DNA of 64,000 nucleotides from Nemania diffusa (lineage: Eukaryota; Ascomycota; Sordariomycetes; Xylariales; Xylariaceae). Location: contig JBBPUQ010000003.1 of assembly GCA_038501195.1 (NCBI GenBank), forward strand, positions 4,928,501-4,992,500, written 5' to 3'. The translations under genes were made by a program, and so were the position numbers. A model generated the notes under the pieces. That model saw only the letters and a list, made by a program, of their open reading frames with translations. It did no database searches and had not been told where the DNA came from. Every line of letters starts with the position of its first letter. Within the stretch, counting starts at the first letter, position 1. Shown in pieces: positions 10,647 to 25,146 of this stretch.

Positions 10647-13600
10647 TTAAGTTTATTTTATTTATTTGTTATAAATTAATATTAAAAAGTTTAACTTAAT
10701 ATTAATTTGATATTGATTTAATATTGATATATTTGATATTAATATTGAAATATCGATTTATTATTAAATATTGAATTTTTTTATATTTTTTATATCAACT
10801 TTATATTTTAAAAAAAATACTGAGCTATAATACTGTAGATTTTTTTAATATTTAAAAAAAAAAAAAAAAAAAAAAATGTTTATATTAAACAATTTTTATT
10901 TTTATTTTAAAAACAAAAAAAGTTATTTCAATATAAAAAAAACAGCTTTAGATTTTTTAATTAAAAAATTTATAATTTATAATATTATTTTATAAAAAAC
11001 TATATTAAAGTTTATTAAAAAATATTTTAATAGTTTTGAAAAAAATATTTATTAATAATATTAAAACTATATAAAAAATAAAATAGTATAAAATTTTTAT
11101 ATATTTTATTTAATTGTTAATAAAATTTAATAAAATATTTTTTTTTAAATAAAAAATAAATATAAATTAATTTATTAATAAAAAAAATATTATATATATA
11201 AAATATTTTTTTTATTTAATATAATAAAATATAAATTTAAAAATAAAAAGTTTATTATTAATTATAATATTTAAAAAAAGTTAAATAAAATTAAACTTAA
11301 ATTTATTTTTAATAAAATATATATTTATATTATTATAACTTAAATATTTTATAAAATAATAAATTTATTATATATTATAATTTTTAATAATAATTAAAAT
11401 TAAAACTATTTATATATTATTTGTTATATTATAAAAGATTTTATATAAAAAAATAAATAGTTTTTATAAAAAATTAAAACAAAGTTAATTAAAAATAAAT
11501 AAATTTTAAAAATATATAAAAAAAAAATTAAAAAATTATAAAATTATAATAAAGTTTTTTAAAAAGTTTTAATTAAAATATATAAAAAAATATTTATTAT
11601 ATAAATTATTATTAAATAAAAACTTATTTAATAAATATTTATTTAATAATTTTTTATTTAAAAAAATTATATTTATATAAATAATATTAATAATAAAGTT
11701 ACTTTTAATTAATTTATTTTAATAAAAAATATTTTATTTATTGTTATATTTAAAAAAATTATTTAAAATTAAACTATTTAAAATAATTTAAATTTTAAAG
11801 TAAATATTTAAAAATTTATTATTTTATATATATTTATTTTAAAAAGTTTTATTTATAATATATTTATTTTAAAAAATATTATTTAAAAAAATAATTATAA
11901 AAAAAATATAATATTAAATTTAATATTTTTAAATAATAAAAAATAAAATATAAAAATAATAAACTTTTTTATTTTTATTAATAATATTTTTTTAAATAAT
12001 AAATTTAAAATTAAGTTTTATTATTAATATTTATTTATAAAAAATAAATTATAAATAAATATAAATTATTTTATAAATAAATAAAACTAAATATATGATA
12101 TTTTAAAATATATAAATAAATTAATTGTTTTAAAAATTATTTTATTTATAAAATAAATTTTTAAAATAAAATAGTTTTATATATATAATTATTATAAAAA
12201 TTTTAAAATATTTACTAAAGTTATATAATAATTTTTATAAATATAAAAAAGCTAAAATTAAATATAAAAAATTTAAAATAAAAAAGTTTAAAATATTTTT
12301 AAATTTTTAATTTAAATTTATTAAATTAACTAATTAAATTTATATATTTTAAATTAATTATAAATAAAATTTATATAATAAATTATTAAAATAATTAAAT
12401 AAAATTATAATATTTAATATAAATATTTTTAAAGTTATTTTTAATATTTATTATTTTTATATTTAAATTATTAACTATTAATAATATAAAAATTTTATTA
12501 ATAATTTTATTTTATAAAAAATTAATTAATAGTTATTAAAATATAATATAATTAATATTTTAAAAAATTTATTTATAAAAGATTTATTTTTATAAAATTT
12601 ATTTATAAAGCTATTATTTAATAAAATTATATTTTTAATTATTAAATAATATTTTTTTATTTTAATATTTAAAAAGTTAAAAAATAAATATAAGTTTTAT
12701 ATAAAACTATAATATAAAAAAAAAAAATTTTTAATATAAAAAAATTTTTATTTTATTTGTTATAAAATTAGCTATTAAAATATTAACTGTTTATATTATA
12801 AAAAATATAAATATTTAAATATTGTTTAAGTTATAACAATTATAAAAAAAAAAATAAGTTATTTTAAAAATAATTAAAAAATTAATATAAAAAAAAAAGT
12901 TTAAAAAATAAAAAAGCTTAAAATAATTAGTTTTTTTTTTAAATTTATTATATTGTTAATTTTAAATTTAAATTAATATAAAAAAATTTTATTCGATTTT
13001 TTAAAAAAAAATTTTAAAAAAAAGCTTTTGTTAATAATTTATTTAATAATATTTAATAAATTGAAATTTTTTATTTTTGCTTTAATTAATATAAAAACTA
13101 AAATATATTTATATATAAATATTTAATTTATTAAAAAAATAATATAACTTTTAAATTTTTTTAAATTATTAAATTTTAAATTTATTTTTATTATAAAATA
13201 TAAAAGTAATAATAATTAAAAAATTATTAAAATATTAAATATTTATTTTTATATTAATATATATATTATTTAAAATATTTTTATAATAGTATTAAATATA
13301 AAATATAATATAATTATTAAATAAAAATTTTTTATATATTATAATATATTAATTAATTATTAAAAATAAAAATTGATATTTTTTATTATAAAAAAAAAAA
13401 AACTTGTTAAAAATATATTATTAAATAAAACAAAAAAATTAAAAAGTTTAAATTATTAAATTAATATTATTAACAAATAATAATAAAATAAAGCTATTTT
13501 AAAAAAACTTATTTAAAAAAATTTTATTAAAAAAAAAACTTAAATTAAAAAACTGTTATAATAAATATAAACTATAAAAAAATACTATAAAATAATATAA

Positions 13601-16600
13601 ATATTAACTTATTAATATTTTTATATTAAATATTATAATTTTTATAATAATAATATATTAAAAAAACATTAAATTATATAAAGTGATTTTTTTATATAAA
13701 ATAAATTTAATAATTATTTAAAAAAAGTTTAAATTAAAAAACTTAAAAATTTTTTTTTAAAAAATAGCTAAATAAATAATATTTATAAAATATTATAAAT
13801 ATTTTAATATATTTAATAAAAAAACTTTTAATTAAATATTATTTTAAAAATATAAAGTTAATTATTAAATCAAATTTATAAAAAATTTAAAAAACTTAAA
13901 ATATAACGCTTTATATAAAATATTTTTAAAAAAAACTAAAATTTATAAATAATATATATATAAAAATTTAATAAAAAGTTTTATTAAATTTATTATAATA
14001 TTTTAAATAATACTAAGTTTATTTATATAAAAAAGCAATAAATTTTTAAAACTATATATAAATTATTAAAAGCTAAACTTTTTAATATAAAAAAATCGAT
14101 ATTTTTTATTTTTAATTAATAAAATGTTTATTTGTTTTATAAAAATAAAAATTTATATCAAATTAAATATAAAATAAATATTTTATTATATATATATAAT
14201 AAAAAAATATAAATTTTTAATTATATTTTATATATAATATAAAATATATTAATTTAATATTTTATTTTTTAATTTAATAAATAAACTAATTATATTTTAA
14301 TAATTTATTAATAATATTTTAATTAAATATTTTAATATATTTTTTATAATATATATTAATAATATATTAATATATTTAAATAATAAAATTAAATATAAAC
14401 TTTATATAAAAAAAGTTTTAAATAAACTATAAATTATAAAATTATAAATAAATTTAAAAAAATATAAATTTTATATAACTAAAATTAAATTTTTAAAACT
14501 TATTATTAATATTAATAAAATTAAAATAAATTTAATAAAAATTAAAATAATTTATAAATAAAAACTATTTAAAAAATATAATATAATTTAAATTTAAAAA
14601 ATATAGTTTTTTTTAAAATTTTATAATTTTTATAAATAGTTTATTAAAAAATTTAATTATATTATAAAATTATTAATTTAATTAATAGTTATTATAATTT
14701 ATTTTAATTAATTTAAAATATATTAAAAAATATTTAATTAATTAAAATAAATTTTATTATTAATATTAATATTTTGTTATTTTTTATTTAATATAAAAAT
14801 ATATATAAAAATAAATATATTAAATAAAATAGTTATAAATTATTTTTTATAAAAAAATAGTTTAAAAAATAATTAATATTTTATAATATTTTATTTTAAA
14901 GTATTTTATAAAATTAAATTTAATTATAGCATTTATAATAAAAAAATATTAATAATAATAAAAAGATTTATTTATTAAAAAATAAAATTAATAAATTTAT
15001 AACAAATTAAGCTTTTTATAATAATTATTAACTATATAATATTAAAATATTTTATTATTAAATATATATTAAATTTTTAATAAACTAAAAAAACTAAATT
15101 AATATTATATTATAATTTTATAATTATTTATTAGCTAAAAATTTAAAATATTATTTTAAATATTATATTAAAATTAAAAAATAAATTAAAAAATTAAAAA
15201 TAAAAAAAAAAACAAATAATATATAATAATATTTTTTTAATTAGTTATAATTTTAAAATAGTTAATTTTAAAAAATTTTATTTTAAAATGTTTTATTTTA
15301 TAAATAATTAAAATTTATAAATTAGTTATTAATAAGCTATTATTTATATTAAATATATTTTTAATTAATATTTTATTATAAACTAATTATAAAAGTTTTT
15401 TATTAAAAAAATATAAAAAATTAATATTTAATATATTATAAATAAATTATTAAATATTTAAAAATTTAATAATATATAAAAAATATTTAATTATAGTTAA
15501 TATAAATAACTTATAAATAAAAATAGTTTAAAAAATTTATAACTAAATTTTAATAATTTATTTTAAAAAAAACAAAATTAAAAAATTAATAATAAATAAA
15601 TATTAATAATTAAAAATATTTAAAAATATTGATATATATATAATTAATTATTTTTATAAAACTATTAAAATATTTTAAAATAAAATATTAAATAAGTTTT
15701 GTTTATTTAAAATTTTAAATTATTTTTAATAATATATTATTATTAATTTTAAAAGTTTTTTTAAAAATAAATTAAATAATAATATAATTTTTATTATAAT
15801 AAATTATTTATTTAAACTTTATTAAATTATATTTTATATTTTATTAGTTATAATAAAAAATATAGCTTAAATATATTATAAAAGTTTTTATTAATTATTT
15901 AAATAATTTAAATTTATTATAAATAATTAAAGCTTTTAATTTATTAAAAACTTTATAAATAAATTATTATAAATTTATAAAATAAAACTAGATTTTTTAT
16001 TTATAAAATATTATAAAATAATAAAATAAATAAAAAATATATATTAATAAATTAATTAATAGTTATATTTTTATATTAATTATTTTTAAAACAATTAATT
16101 AAAAATATTATTAATTTTAAATAATATTTAAACTATATTATTATATAATTTATTAAAAGATTTTTTTTTTAAAAAGTTATTATAAAATAACTTATATATA
16201 TAATTTTTAATTAAAAAAATAAAACAAAAATAACTATTAAGTTTTTTATTTAAAAAAAACTTATTTAATAAAAAATATAAATATTTAAAAAATAAACTTA
16301 TAAATATTTGTTTATAATTAAAAATTAAATATAAAAAATATAAAATAAAATAATTAAATAAATTAATAAATATAAATAAAAATTAAATTTTAATATAAAT
16401 AACTTTATTTATATTTTTTAAAAAGAAAATAAATAAATTAAATATTTAAATAATAAATTTAATTATTTTTTTATATAAATATTATATAAAACTTTAAAAT
16501 ATAAAAATTATATTTATTTGTTAAAACTACTAAATTAATAAAAAAAATATATTAATTTTATATAAATTAATTATAAAAATATATAAATAATTTACTATTT

Positions 16601-16880
16601 AAATAAAAGTATAAATATTTAAATAAAAAAATTATAAATTTAAATATTAATAATAAAAAATAAAAAATTAAAAAAATTTTATTTTTATAAATTTAATATA
16701 AAAAACTATTTTATAAAATAAATTAAAAAAACTAAAATTTAAATAATATATAATATTTTATTATTAATTTTTATAACTTTGTTATTTTGTTATAATAATA
16801 TTATAATAATTATTTTAATAAAATAAAATTATTTAAATAATTAAAATATTAATTAAAAATTTTTAAAAAAAAAACAAATT

Positions 16881-16990
16881 AAATTAAATTATAAAAATAA
16901 TAACTATATTAAATTTAATTAAATATAATTTTATAAAATTAAATTATAAAAATAATAACTATATTAAATTTAATTAAATATAATTTTATA
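16881..16990. repeat. Perfect 55-bp tandem duplication inside element 1
   Basis: Two adjacent copies with a period of 55 bp (compare 16891 onward with 16946 onward) show no difference that I can see, although the surrounding DNA is saturated with mutations. The duplication therefore probably arose after RIP, or was too short to be recognised by it. Confidence 0.75.
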
Positions 16991-17076
16991 AAATTAAATT
17001 TTAAAAATTTAAACTATTTATTAATTTTATAATTATTATAAATTTAAAACAAACTTTAAATAAATAAAAAAATAAT

Positions 17077-17377
17077 TATAATTAAACTATATTTATTATA
17101 TAAAAAAATAATATATAAAAAATATATTAAAACATTTATTATATTTTATAATAAATATTTATTTTATTATATTAAAAATAAACAATAAAAACATAATAAA
17201 TAATATTAAAATAATAGAAAAAATATTTATTATAAAAAAAAAACTTATATATAATCAAATTTGCTATTGTAAATTTAATCTTTTTTTTTTTTTTTTTTTT
17301 TAGCTTAATATTTTTTTTTAAATATATAATATTTCTATATATACTATATTAACTATTTTGTTTTAGCTTTTATAATA
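17077..17377 (+). repeat. 3' LTR of nested element 1
   Basis: 301 bp, directly repeated with 10345-10646 and followed by the target duplication TTAGT. It is preceded by an A-rich stretch that could be the remains of the polypurine tract. Confidence 0.85.
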
Positions 17378-17995
17378 TTAGTTAAAATATAATATTATAT
17401 AAACTATATTTAGTTTTATATTTAATATTATATATATTAAATATTTAATAGTTTTAAAATATTAAACAATATTTTTTTTTAATATTTTATAATTGTTTAA
17501 AAATTTAAAAATTTTATTTATTTTTATAAATATATTATTATTATATATATTTTATTAACTTAGTTTTTTAATAATTTTTTTTAAATAAACTTTTTAATTA
17601 AAATAAATAATATAATTTTATTTGTTTTATATAATAGTTATATTAAAGTAAAAAAAAACAAAAGTTTAAATTTTATATATTGAATTATTTTAAAAAAGCT
17701 ATTTTTATGCTATTGATATTTTTTTTCAAAAAATTTACAATTAATAAATCGTTTATATATATAGCAATATAAATATATTTTTTAACAAATATATTAATGT
17801 TAAAATTTAATAATTTAAAACTTAAAGTTTTTAAATATTTTATTAATATTTTATATTATATTTTAAATATTTATTTTAAGCTATATAAAGCTTTATTTAA
17901 TTTATAAAACTTTTTTAAGTAATTTTTATTTTTAAAGTTTAATAGTTGTTATATATAAATGTTTTTTTTGATTTTTTTATATAAAAAAGCAGTTT

Positions 17996-18305
17996 TGTTA
18001 TAAACTACACTTATATTTAAATAAATAAATCTTAGAAATAGTTAATATATATAATATAGCTAGTAAATAGCTAAAGTAGCTAAATAGATTTTATTGTTTA
18101 TTAAAAATAATAAACTTATTAAAAGTTAAATAAAGTAATAAATATAAAAAAGTAAAAATAATAAATAAAAAAACACTTATATAAATATGTCGATTTGATT
18201 AAAAAAGTTAAATTTGTTTTTTAGTTTTTTTAATTTTAGTTTTTTTTTTAAAATATATAATCTTATTTAGTTTTTAAACTTATTGTTAATATTGTATTTA
18301 TTATA
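17996..18305 (+). repeat. 5' LTR of nested element 2
   Basis: 310 bp, direct repeat of 24836-25146. It retains more C and G than the 3' copy, so the two LTRs were mutated to different extents. Confidence 0.85.
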
Positions 18306-21300
18306 AAACTAAAGTTTGTTTTAACTATTTAAAAAAACAATAAATTTTTAAAAAATTTTAAACAAATTAATTAATTTTAATATATTAAAATAATACAATT
18401 AACTTTTAGTAATAATATATTTATTACTAATTATAAAAAAGCTAAATAATAAGTTTAGTTTATTAAAAATAAATTAACAAAGTTTATTTTTTAAATATAA
18501 ATAAATTATAAATAAAATAAACTATATTAATAGTTTTAAAACTTTTAAAATTTGTTTAAAAATTATATAAAATGTATTTATATTATAAAATATACTATAA
18601 ACAATAACAATAAGTTTTATTATAATATTTTTAATAATAAAAAATTTTTTACTTTTAATATTTATAAAAAATTTAAGTTTGTTTATAAAAATTTCAAAAA
18701 ATATAACAAGTAATAGTAATATATAGTTATTAATAAAACTATATATAACAGTATAATTAAAAAAATAATAATTAATATTAAATATTTTATTATTTAAAAT
18801 AAAACTTTTTAAATAATTTTTATTTTTTTTATTAAAAATAAAAAAAAAGTATAATTTAAATATAATAAATTAATAACTTTTAAATAATTTTAAATAATAA
18901 CAAATATTTATAATAAAGTAATATATTAAAAGTTTAAATATTAAATTTTGTAGTTAAATGTTATTTAAAAAACTGCAAAAAAGTTAAAAAATATAACGAA
19001 TTTTTTTAAATAAAACGTTTATTTTTTATATATTTAAATAATTAAGTTAAAAAAAAAAACTAAATAATAAAAAGTAAATATAATTTATTAAAAAGTTAAC
19101 TTTTAAAACATTATATTTTATAAAATTATAAATATTTATAAAAAAAAAATTATAAATTTAAAAAATTAAATCGAAATTTTTTAAAACTAAATTATATTTA
19201 TAGCAGTTATAATATTAAAGTTTGTATTAGCAGTTTTTATTAATAATTTAGTTTTTATTAAAATAATTTAATAATAAAAATAAAAATAAAAAAATACTTT
19301 AAAATTTAAAACTATTAATAAAATTTTTATAATTATTAAAAAAAAAACTAAACTATTAGTTAAAACAGCTAATTTATTTATATTTATTAATAATAAACTA
19401 GTTAAAAATAAAACTAAAGTTTAATTTAAATATTAGTTTATATTATTAAAAAATAAACTAATTAAAAATATTAACTATTATAATTAAAACTTAAAAAAAA
19501 TCGATTATATTATTAATTAAATAAAAAGTTCTGTTTTTAAAAATATTATAATATTTATTATAAATAACTATAAAAAAAAGTTTATTTTAAAAATAAATAC
19601 AAAAGTTTTAAATTATTTGTTTGTTTATTATTATAATTTTAATAAATATAAAAAAGTACAAATTAAATATTAAAATTTCAAAATGTAAAATTTTAATAAA
19701 TTTATATAATTTAATATAAAGTTTATTAAATAAATTAAAATAATTTAAATTAATTTTATAAACTTTAAAAAAAATTTATATAATAAATTATTAAAACAGA
19801 TTAATAAATTATATATTAAAAAACTATATAATAATTAAATAATATTTATTAATTTTTATAATTATATTTAAATATATAATTATTAATAATATAAAAATTT
19901 TATTGCTTAAAAAATATAATAAAAAAAAAACTTTTTAAAAATAATTAAATAAAAAAAAAATTTAAAGCTTAAAAAAAAAAAAAAATCTATAAAATTAAAT
20001 TTATACTAAAAAAATAATATTAAATATTTAAATATTTTTATTTTAAATATAGTTTTAAATAGTTATTATATTTATATTAAAGTTTTATTTAATTAAACAA
20101 AAGTTTTAATTTTACAAAATTAATGTTTTATATATTATAATTAAAAATATAAAAATAATAAATACTTTTATAAATTTAACTTTAAACAATTTAATATAAC
20201 TTATATTAATATTATTTTTATTTAAATTATAAAATTTAAACAAATATAAACTATATTAAAAAAAAAGTTAAAAAATACTGCTTAAAATAACTAAATTTTT
20301 ATTTTAAGTAGATTTATATATTAATATTAAATATAAATAAATATAAAAAAATATTATTTAATTTTTTATAAAAACTATTAAAAAAAAACTTTTTTTTTAT
20401 AAATTATATAATAATAAATAATAAATTTATTTTATTAATAAAAATATTAGTTAATATAAAAATAAATATATATTTATTAATTAAATTAAATTTTATTATA
20501 AAAATTTTAAAATATTTAAAACTTAAAATAATTATAAAATTTATATTATTTTAAATAATAAGTTATAACAAAAAAGCTATATAAATTATTAATATTGTTT
20601 TAAAAATATATTTTTATATATAAAACAAAATAATTTTAAATATATTTTTATTAATAATAAATATAAAATATAATGTTATTATAAAAAAAAAATATTTAAA
20701 TTATTATAATATTTTAATAAATAGTAAAAAAAAAAAACTATTATTTTTTAATAATTAAAAATTAAAATATTAAACTTTTAAAATTTTAATAAATAATATA
20801 AAAAATTTAATTATTAATTTTAACTATTAATAAAATATAAACTATTAATAAAAATTAATAAATATAAAAAATAAAAATAAAAAAAACAAGTATATAAATT
20901 AAATATATTAAAAAAAAAAACAAAATAAAAAAAATATAAAAACTAAATTTAAAAAAGTTTGTTTTTATATTAATAAATTTAAATATTAAAAAAAATAAAT
21001 AAAAATTATATAAAAAAAAAAGTTTTTAGTTGTTTTTTAAACATTTATTTCAATTTTGTAGTTTTTATAAACTAGTTTTAATATAAATAAAAATTATTTA
21101 TAACAAAAAATATAATATATAAAATATATATTATAAAAAAAAGTTTATAAAAATAATTTAAATTTTTATATTTTTTTTATAAAAAAAAAATATAAAAATT
21201 ATAAATTAAAAATAAAATATAATTAATATAACTTATATTAGTTATAAAAAAATATAATTAAATAATATAAATATTAACTAGTTTAAATTAATATTATTAA

Positions 21301-24300
21301 TATTATAAAATTTAATATAATAATAAAATAAAAAAATATTATTTTATATAATATAACTTTATTATATAAATTAAATTAAATAATTTTTTAAAAAAAATAT
21401 AAAAAATTAATACAAAATAAAAAAAAGTTAATAAAAATAATATTATATATAATATTTAAAAAATATTATAAATATTTCAATATATTTAATAAAATAGTTT
21501 TAAATAATTTTTTTTTATATTGTTTAAGTATTAATTACTAAATTATTATTAATAAGTTTTTTAAAGCTTTTTTAAAATATAATATATTATATAAAATATT
21601 ATTAAAAAAAACAAAAATATATTAAAAATATATTAATAACAATTTAGTAAAAAAATTTATTAAACTAATAATAATATTATAAATAATATTAGTTTTATTT
21701 ATTAAAAAAAAAACAGTTTTTTATAATTATATATAAATTACAAAAAGTTAAATTTGATTATTTAAAAAAACAAATATTTTTTACTTTTAATTAATAAAAC
21801 TTTAACTAAAATATTTTAAATTAAAGTTTATATAAAAATAAATATTTAATAAATTTTTTATTATATTTAAATGTTTAAAAAAAATAAATTATTAATAATT
21901 TTTTAAATAAAATATAAAATTTATTAATTTAAAGTATTTTTATTTAAATTAATAAATAAATTTATAATGTTTTAATATTATATAAACAATATATTAAAAA
22001 ATTATTTAAATATTTTTTATATAATATATATTAATAATATATTAATAATATATTAATTTATTTTAATAATAAATTAAAATATAAATATTATATTAATAAA
22101 GTATTAATTTGTTTAAAAAAAATTAAATTATAAATTAATTTTAAAAAGTATAAATTTTATATAATAAAAACTAAATTTTTAAAATTTATTATAAAAATAT
22201 ATAAAGTAAAAATTAATTTAAATAAAATAAAAATTATATATTATTAAAATTTATTTTATAATAAAAAAAAAAAAGTATATTTTAAAAAAATAAAATTATT
22301 TTTAAACTTTTATAACTTTTATAAAAAGTTTATAAAAAAATATAAACAAATTATAAAATTATTTATTAACTTTATATATATTAATATAATATTTTAATAA
22401 ACTTTAAAATATTAAAAAATATTTAAAGCTTTATAAATAGTTTTAATAAATATGTTTATTTTATATTATTTTTTTTATAATATTAAAACTATAATAAAAA
22501 TTAATTTTTTTAATAATATAATATTAAATATATTATTTTAAAAAAATAGTTTAAAAAATTTATAAAAACTAGTAGTTTTTTTTTTGAAAATATTTTATAA
22601 TATAAAACTTAATTACAAAATATATAATAAAAAAATATTAATAGTTATAAAAAAATTATTATATTAAAAAACAAAGTTTATTAATATATAACATTTTTTT
22701 ATAATTTTAATAAATTATATAGTTTTAAAATATTTTAATATAAAAAAAATACTAAATTTTTAATAAACAAAATAAATAAAACTTATAAATTATTATTATT
22801 TTATAATTATATATTGTTTAAGTTTAAAAAATATTATTGCTAATATTTTTTTGAAATTTTTAAAAAGTATAAAAATATAAAAAAAAAAAAAAAACAAACA
22901 AAAAATAATAGTTTTATTTAAATTAATAATTTTTTTAAAAAAAACTTTTTAAAAGTTTATAATAATATATATATTAAAAAATAACATGATATTTTTATTA
23001 ATTTTTAAAATATTATTAATTAATTTAGTTTTAAAAACTAATAAAATTAATAAAAGTTTAATTAAATATAAAAAAAAAGTTTATATTAATTAAAATTTAA
23101 ATTAAATAATATTAAACAATTTAATATTATATAAAAAATATTTAATAATATTAAATATTAACTATTTATATATTAAATTAATTAAAAAAATATATATTTA
23201 GTTAATTATTATATATTTAAAAAAAAATAAAACAAAAGTTTTAATAATTTAAAAATATTAATAGTTTAAAGTTTATAAAAAAATAAACTAATATATAATA
23301 AACTATTTATATAAAATAACTAAAATTTTAAAAAATAAAATATTAAAAAAGTTAAAGTTTTTAAAAATATTAAAATATATATAACAATATATAATAATAA
23401 ATTTTAAATATTTTTTTTTTAACAATAATAAAAACAATATAACTTTTTATATAATTAATAAATTATTTAAATTTATATAAACTATAATTTATAAAAATAT
23501 AATAATTATAAAACAAGTTATAAAAATATATTATAATAAATTATATTAAATATATAATTAACTAAAAAGTTTTATTAATAATTATAATTTTTAATTTATA
23601 ATTAAATTTATAAATAAATTATTTTAAATTTATAAAATAAAACTAAATTTTTTTTTTATTAATTATAAACAAATTATTAAATAAATAAAAATTATATATT
23701 AATAAATAAATTAAAAGTTATAGTTTTTTATTAATTATTTTTAAAAAAATTAATTTAAAATATTATTAATATTAAATATAATATAAATATTATTATTATA
23801 TAAATTATTAAAAAGTTTATTTTTATATAAAATATTAATTAATTAAGTTATAAAAATAACATTTAATTAAAAAATTAAAACAAAAAAATTAATATTTAAA
23901 TTAATAAAAAAAAAGTTAAATTATAAAAAAATATAAAATTTTATAACTAAAATATATAAATATATAATAATAATAAAATAATAAATATTTTAAATTTAAT
24001 AAAAAATAATTAATTAAATTAACAAATATTAATAAAACTTAAACTTTTTAATAAAAAATTAAATATATATTTTATAAAAAAAAAACAAATAAATAAACTA
24101 ATTTAATAATAAATTAAATTATTTAATAATAAAAATATATTATAAAATTATTAATAATAATAAAAAAAATATTTTTAAATTTTATTTATTAAATTTTTAA
24201 AAAAAATTTCAATAGTTTTATATAAATTAATTATATAAATATTTAAAAAATTTATTTTTAAAACAAAATTTTAAATGTTTAAAAAAAAAAGTTATAAATT

Positions 24301-24835
24301 TTAAATATAATAAAAAAAAATAAAAAATTAAAAAAGTTTTGTTATTATATATTAAATTAAACAAGTTTTATTATAAAATAATTTAAAAAAAATAAAATTA
24401 TAATAACTAATAATATTTAATAAATATATTAAAAAACTTTTTAATATATATATAAAAATTTTATAATTAAAATTTTAATATAAAAAGTTTTTTAATAAAA
24501 TTATTAAAATAAAAAAAAACAATATAAAAAAAAACATTTATAAAAAAATATTTTAATAATAACAAAATTAATATAAAAAAAAAATATTATATATATAAAA
24601 AATAAAAAAGTTTTTAAATATATATATAATATTATATAAAAATTAATAATTTTATTAAATTAATTATTAATATAATAAAAAAATAATAAAAATTAAAAAC
24701 TTTTATATATAAACTAATTATATATATTAAAAGTATTTTTTTATTATTTAAAAATATTAATTTATAAAAAATTTATAGTTTAAATATTTGTTATAGCAAA
24801 AACTTAAATTAAACTTTTTTTTATATAAAAAAAAT

Positions 24836-25146
24836 TGTTATAAATTATATTTATATTTAAACAAATAAATTTTAAAAATAGTTAATATATATAATATAAT
24901 TAATAAAAAATTAAAATAACTAAATAAATTTTATTATTTATTAAAAATAATAAATTTATTAAAAATTAAATAAAATAATAAATATAAAAAAAATAAAAAT
25001 AATAAATAAAAAAGCATTTATATAAATATATTAATTTAATTAAAAAAGTTAAATTTATTTTTTAGTTTTTTTAACTTTAGTTTTTTTTTTAAAATATATA
25101 ATATTATTTAGTTTTTAAACTTATTGCTAATATTATATTTATTATA
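24836..25146 (+). repeat. 3' LTR of nested element 2
   Basis: 311 bp, directly repeated with the 5' LTR and followed at once by AGTTT. Mismatches are mostly T for C or A for G relative to the 5' copy. Confidence 0.85.

Larger units (their letters stand above)
10345..17377 (+). mobile_element. RIP-degraded Ty3/gypsy-type LTR retrotransposon, nested element 1 (7033 bp)
   Basis: Two directly repeated LTRs (10345-10646 and 17077-17377) bound the element. A perfect 5-bp target duplication TTAGT lies at 10340-10344 and 17378-17382. LTR differences are mostly C/T and G/A transitions. At 14340-14372 the plus strand reads F-F-I-I-Y-I-N-N-I-L, which matches the reverse transcriptase block F-x-x-x-Y-x-D-D-I with both catalytic Asp codons turned into Asn codons, the expected RIP outcome (GAY to AAY). 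The order (RT about 4 kb from the 5' end) fits gag-pol of Ty3/gypsy elements. Stops are everywhere; nothing is expressible. Confidence 0.85.
17996..25146 (+). mobile_element. RIP-degraded Ty3/gypsy-type LTR retrotransposon, nested element 2 (7151 bp)
   Basis: Two directly repeated LTRs (17996-18305 and 24836-25146) are flanked by a perfect 5-bp target duplication AGTTT (17991-17995 and 25147-25151). The LTR still begins TG; its end reads TATA. At 22027-22038 the plus strand reads Y-I-N-N, preceded by L-K-N-Y-L-N-I-F and followed by I-L, again the reverse transcriptase YxDD block with both Asp codons converted. The region resembles the RT region of element 1 but is not the same copy, so two related gypsy families or lineages are present. 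No intact frame remains. Confidence 0.85.
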
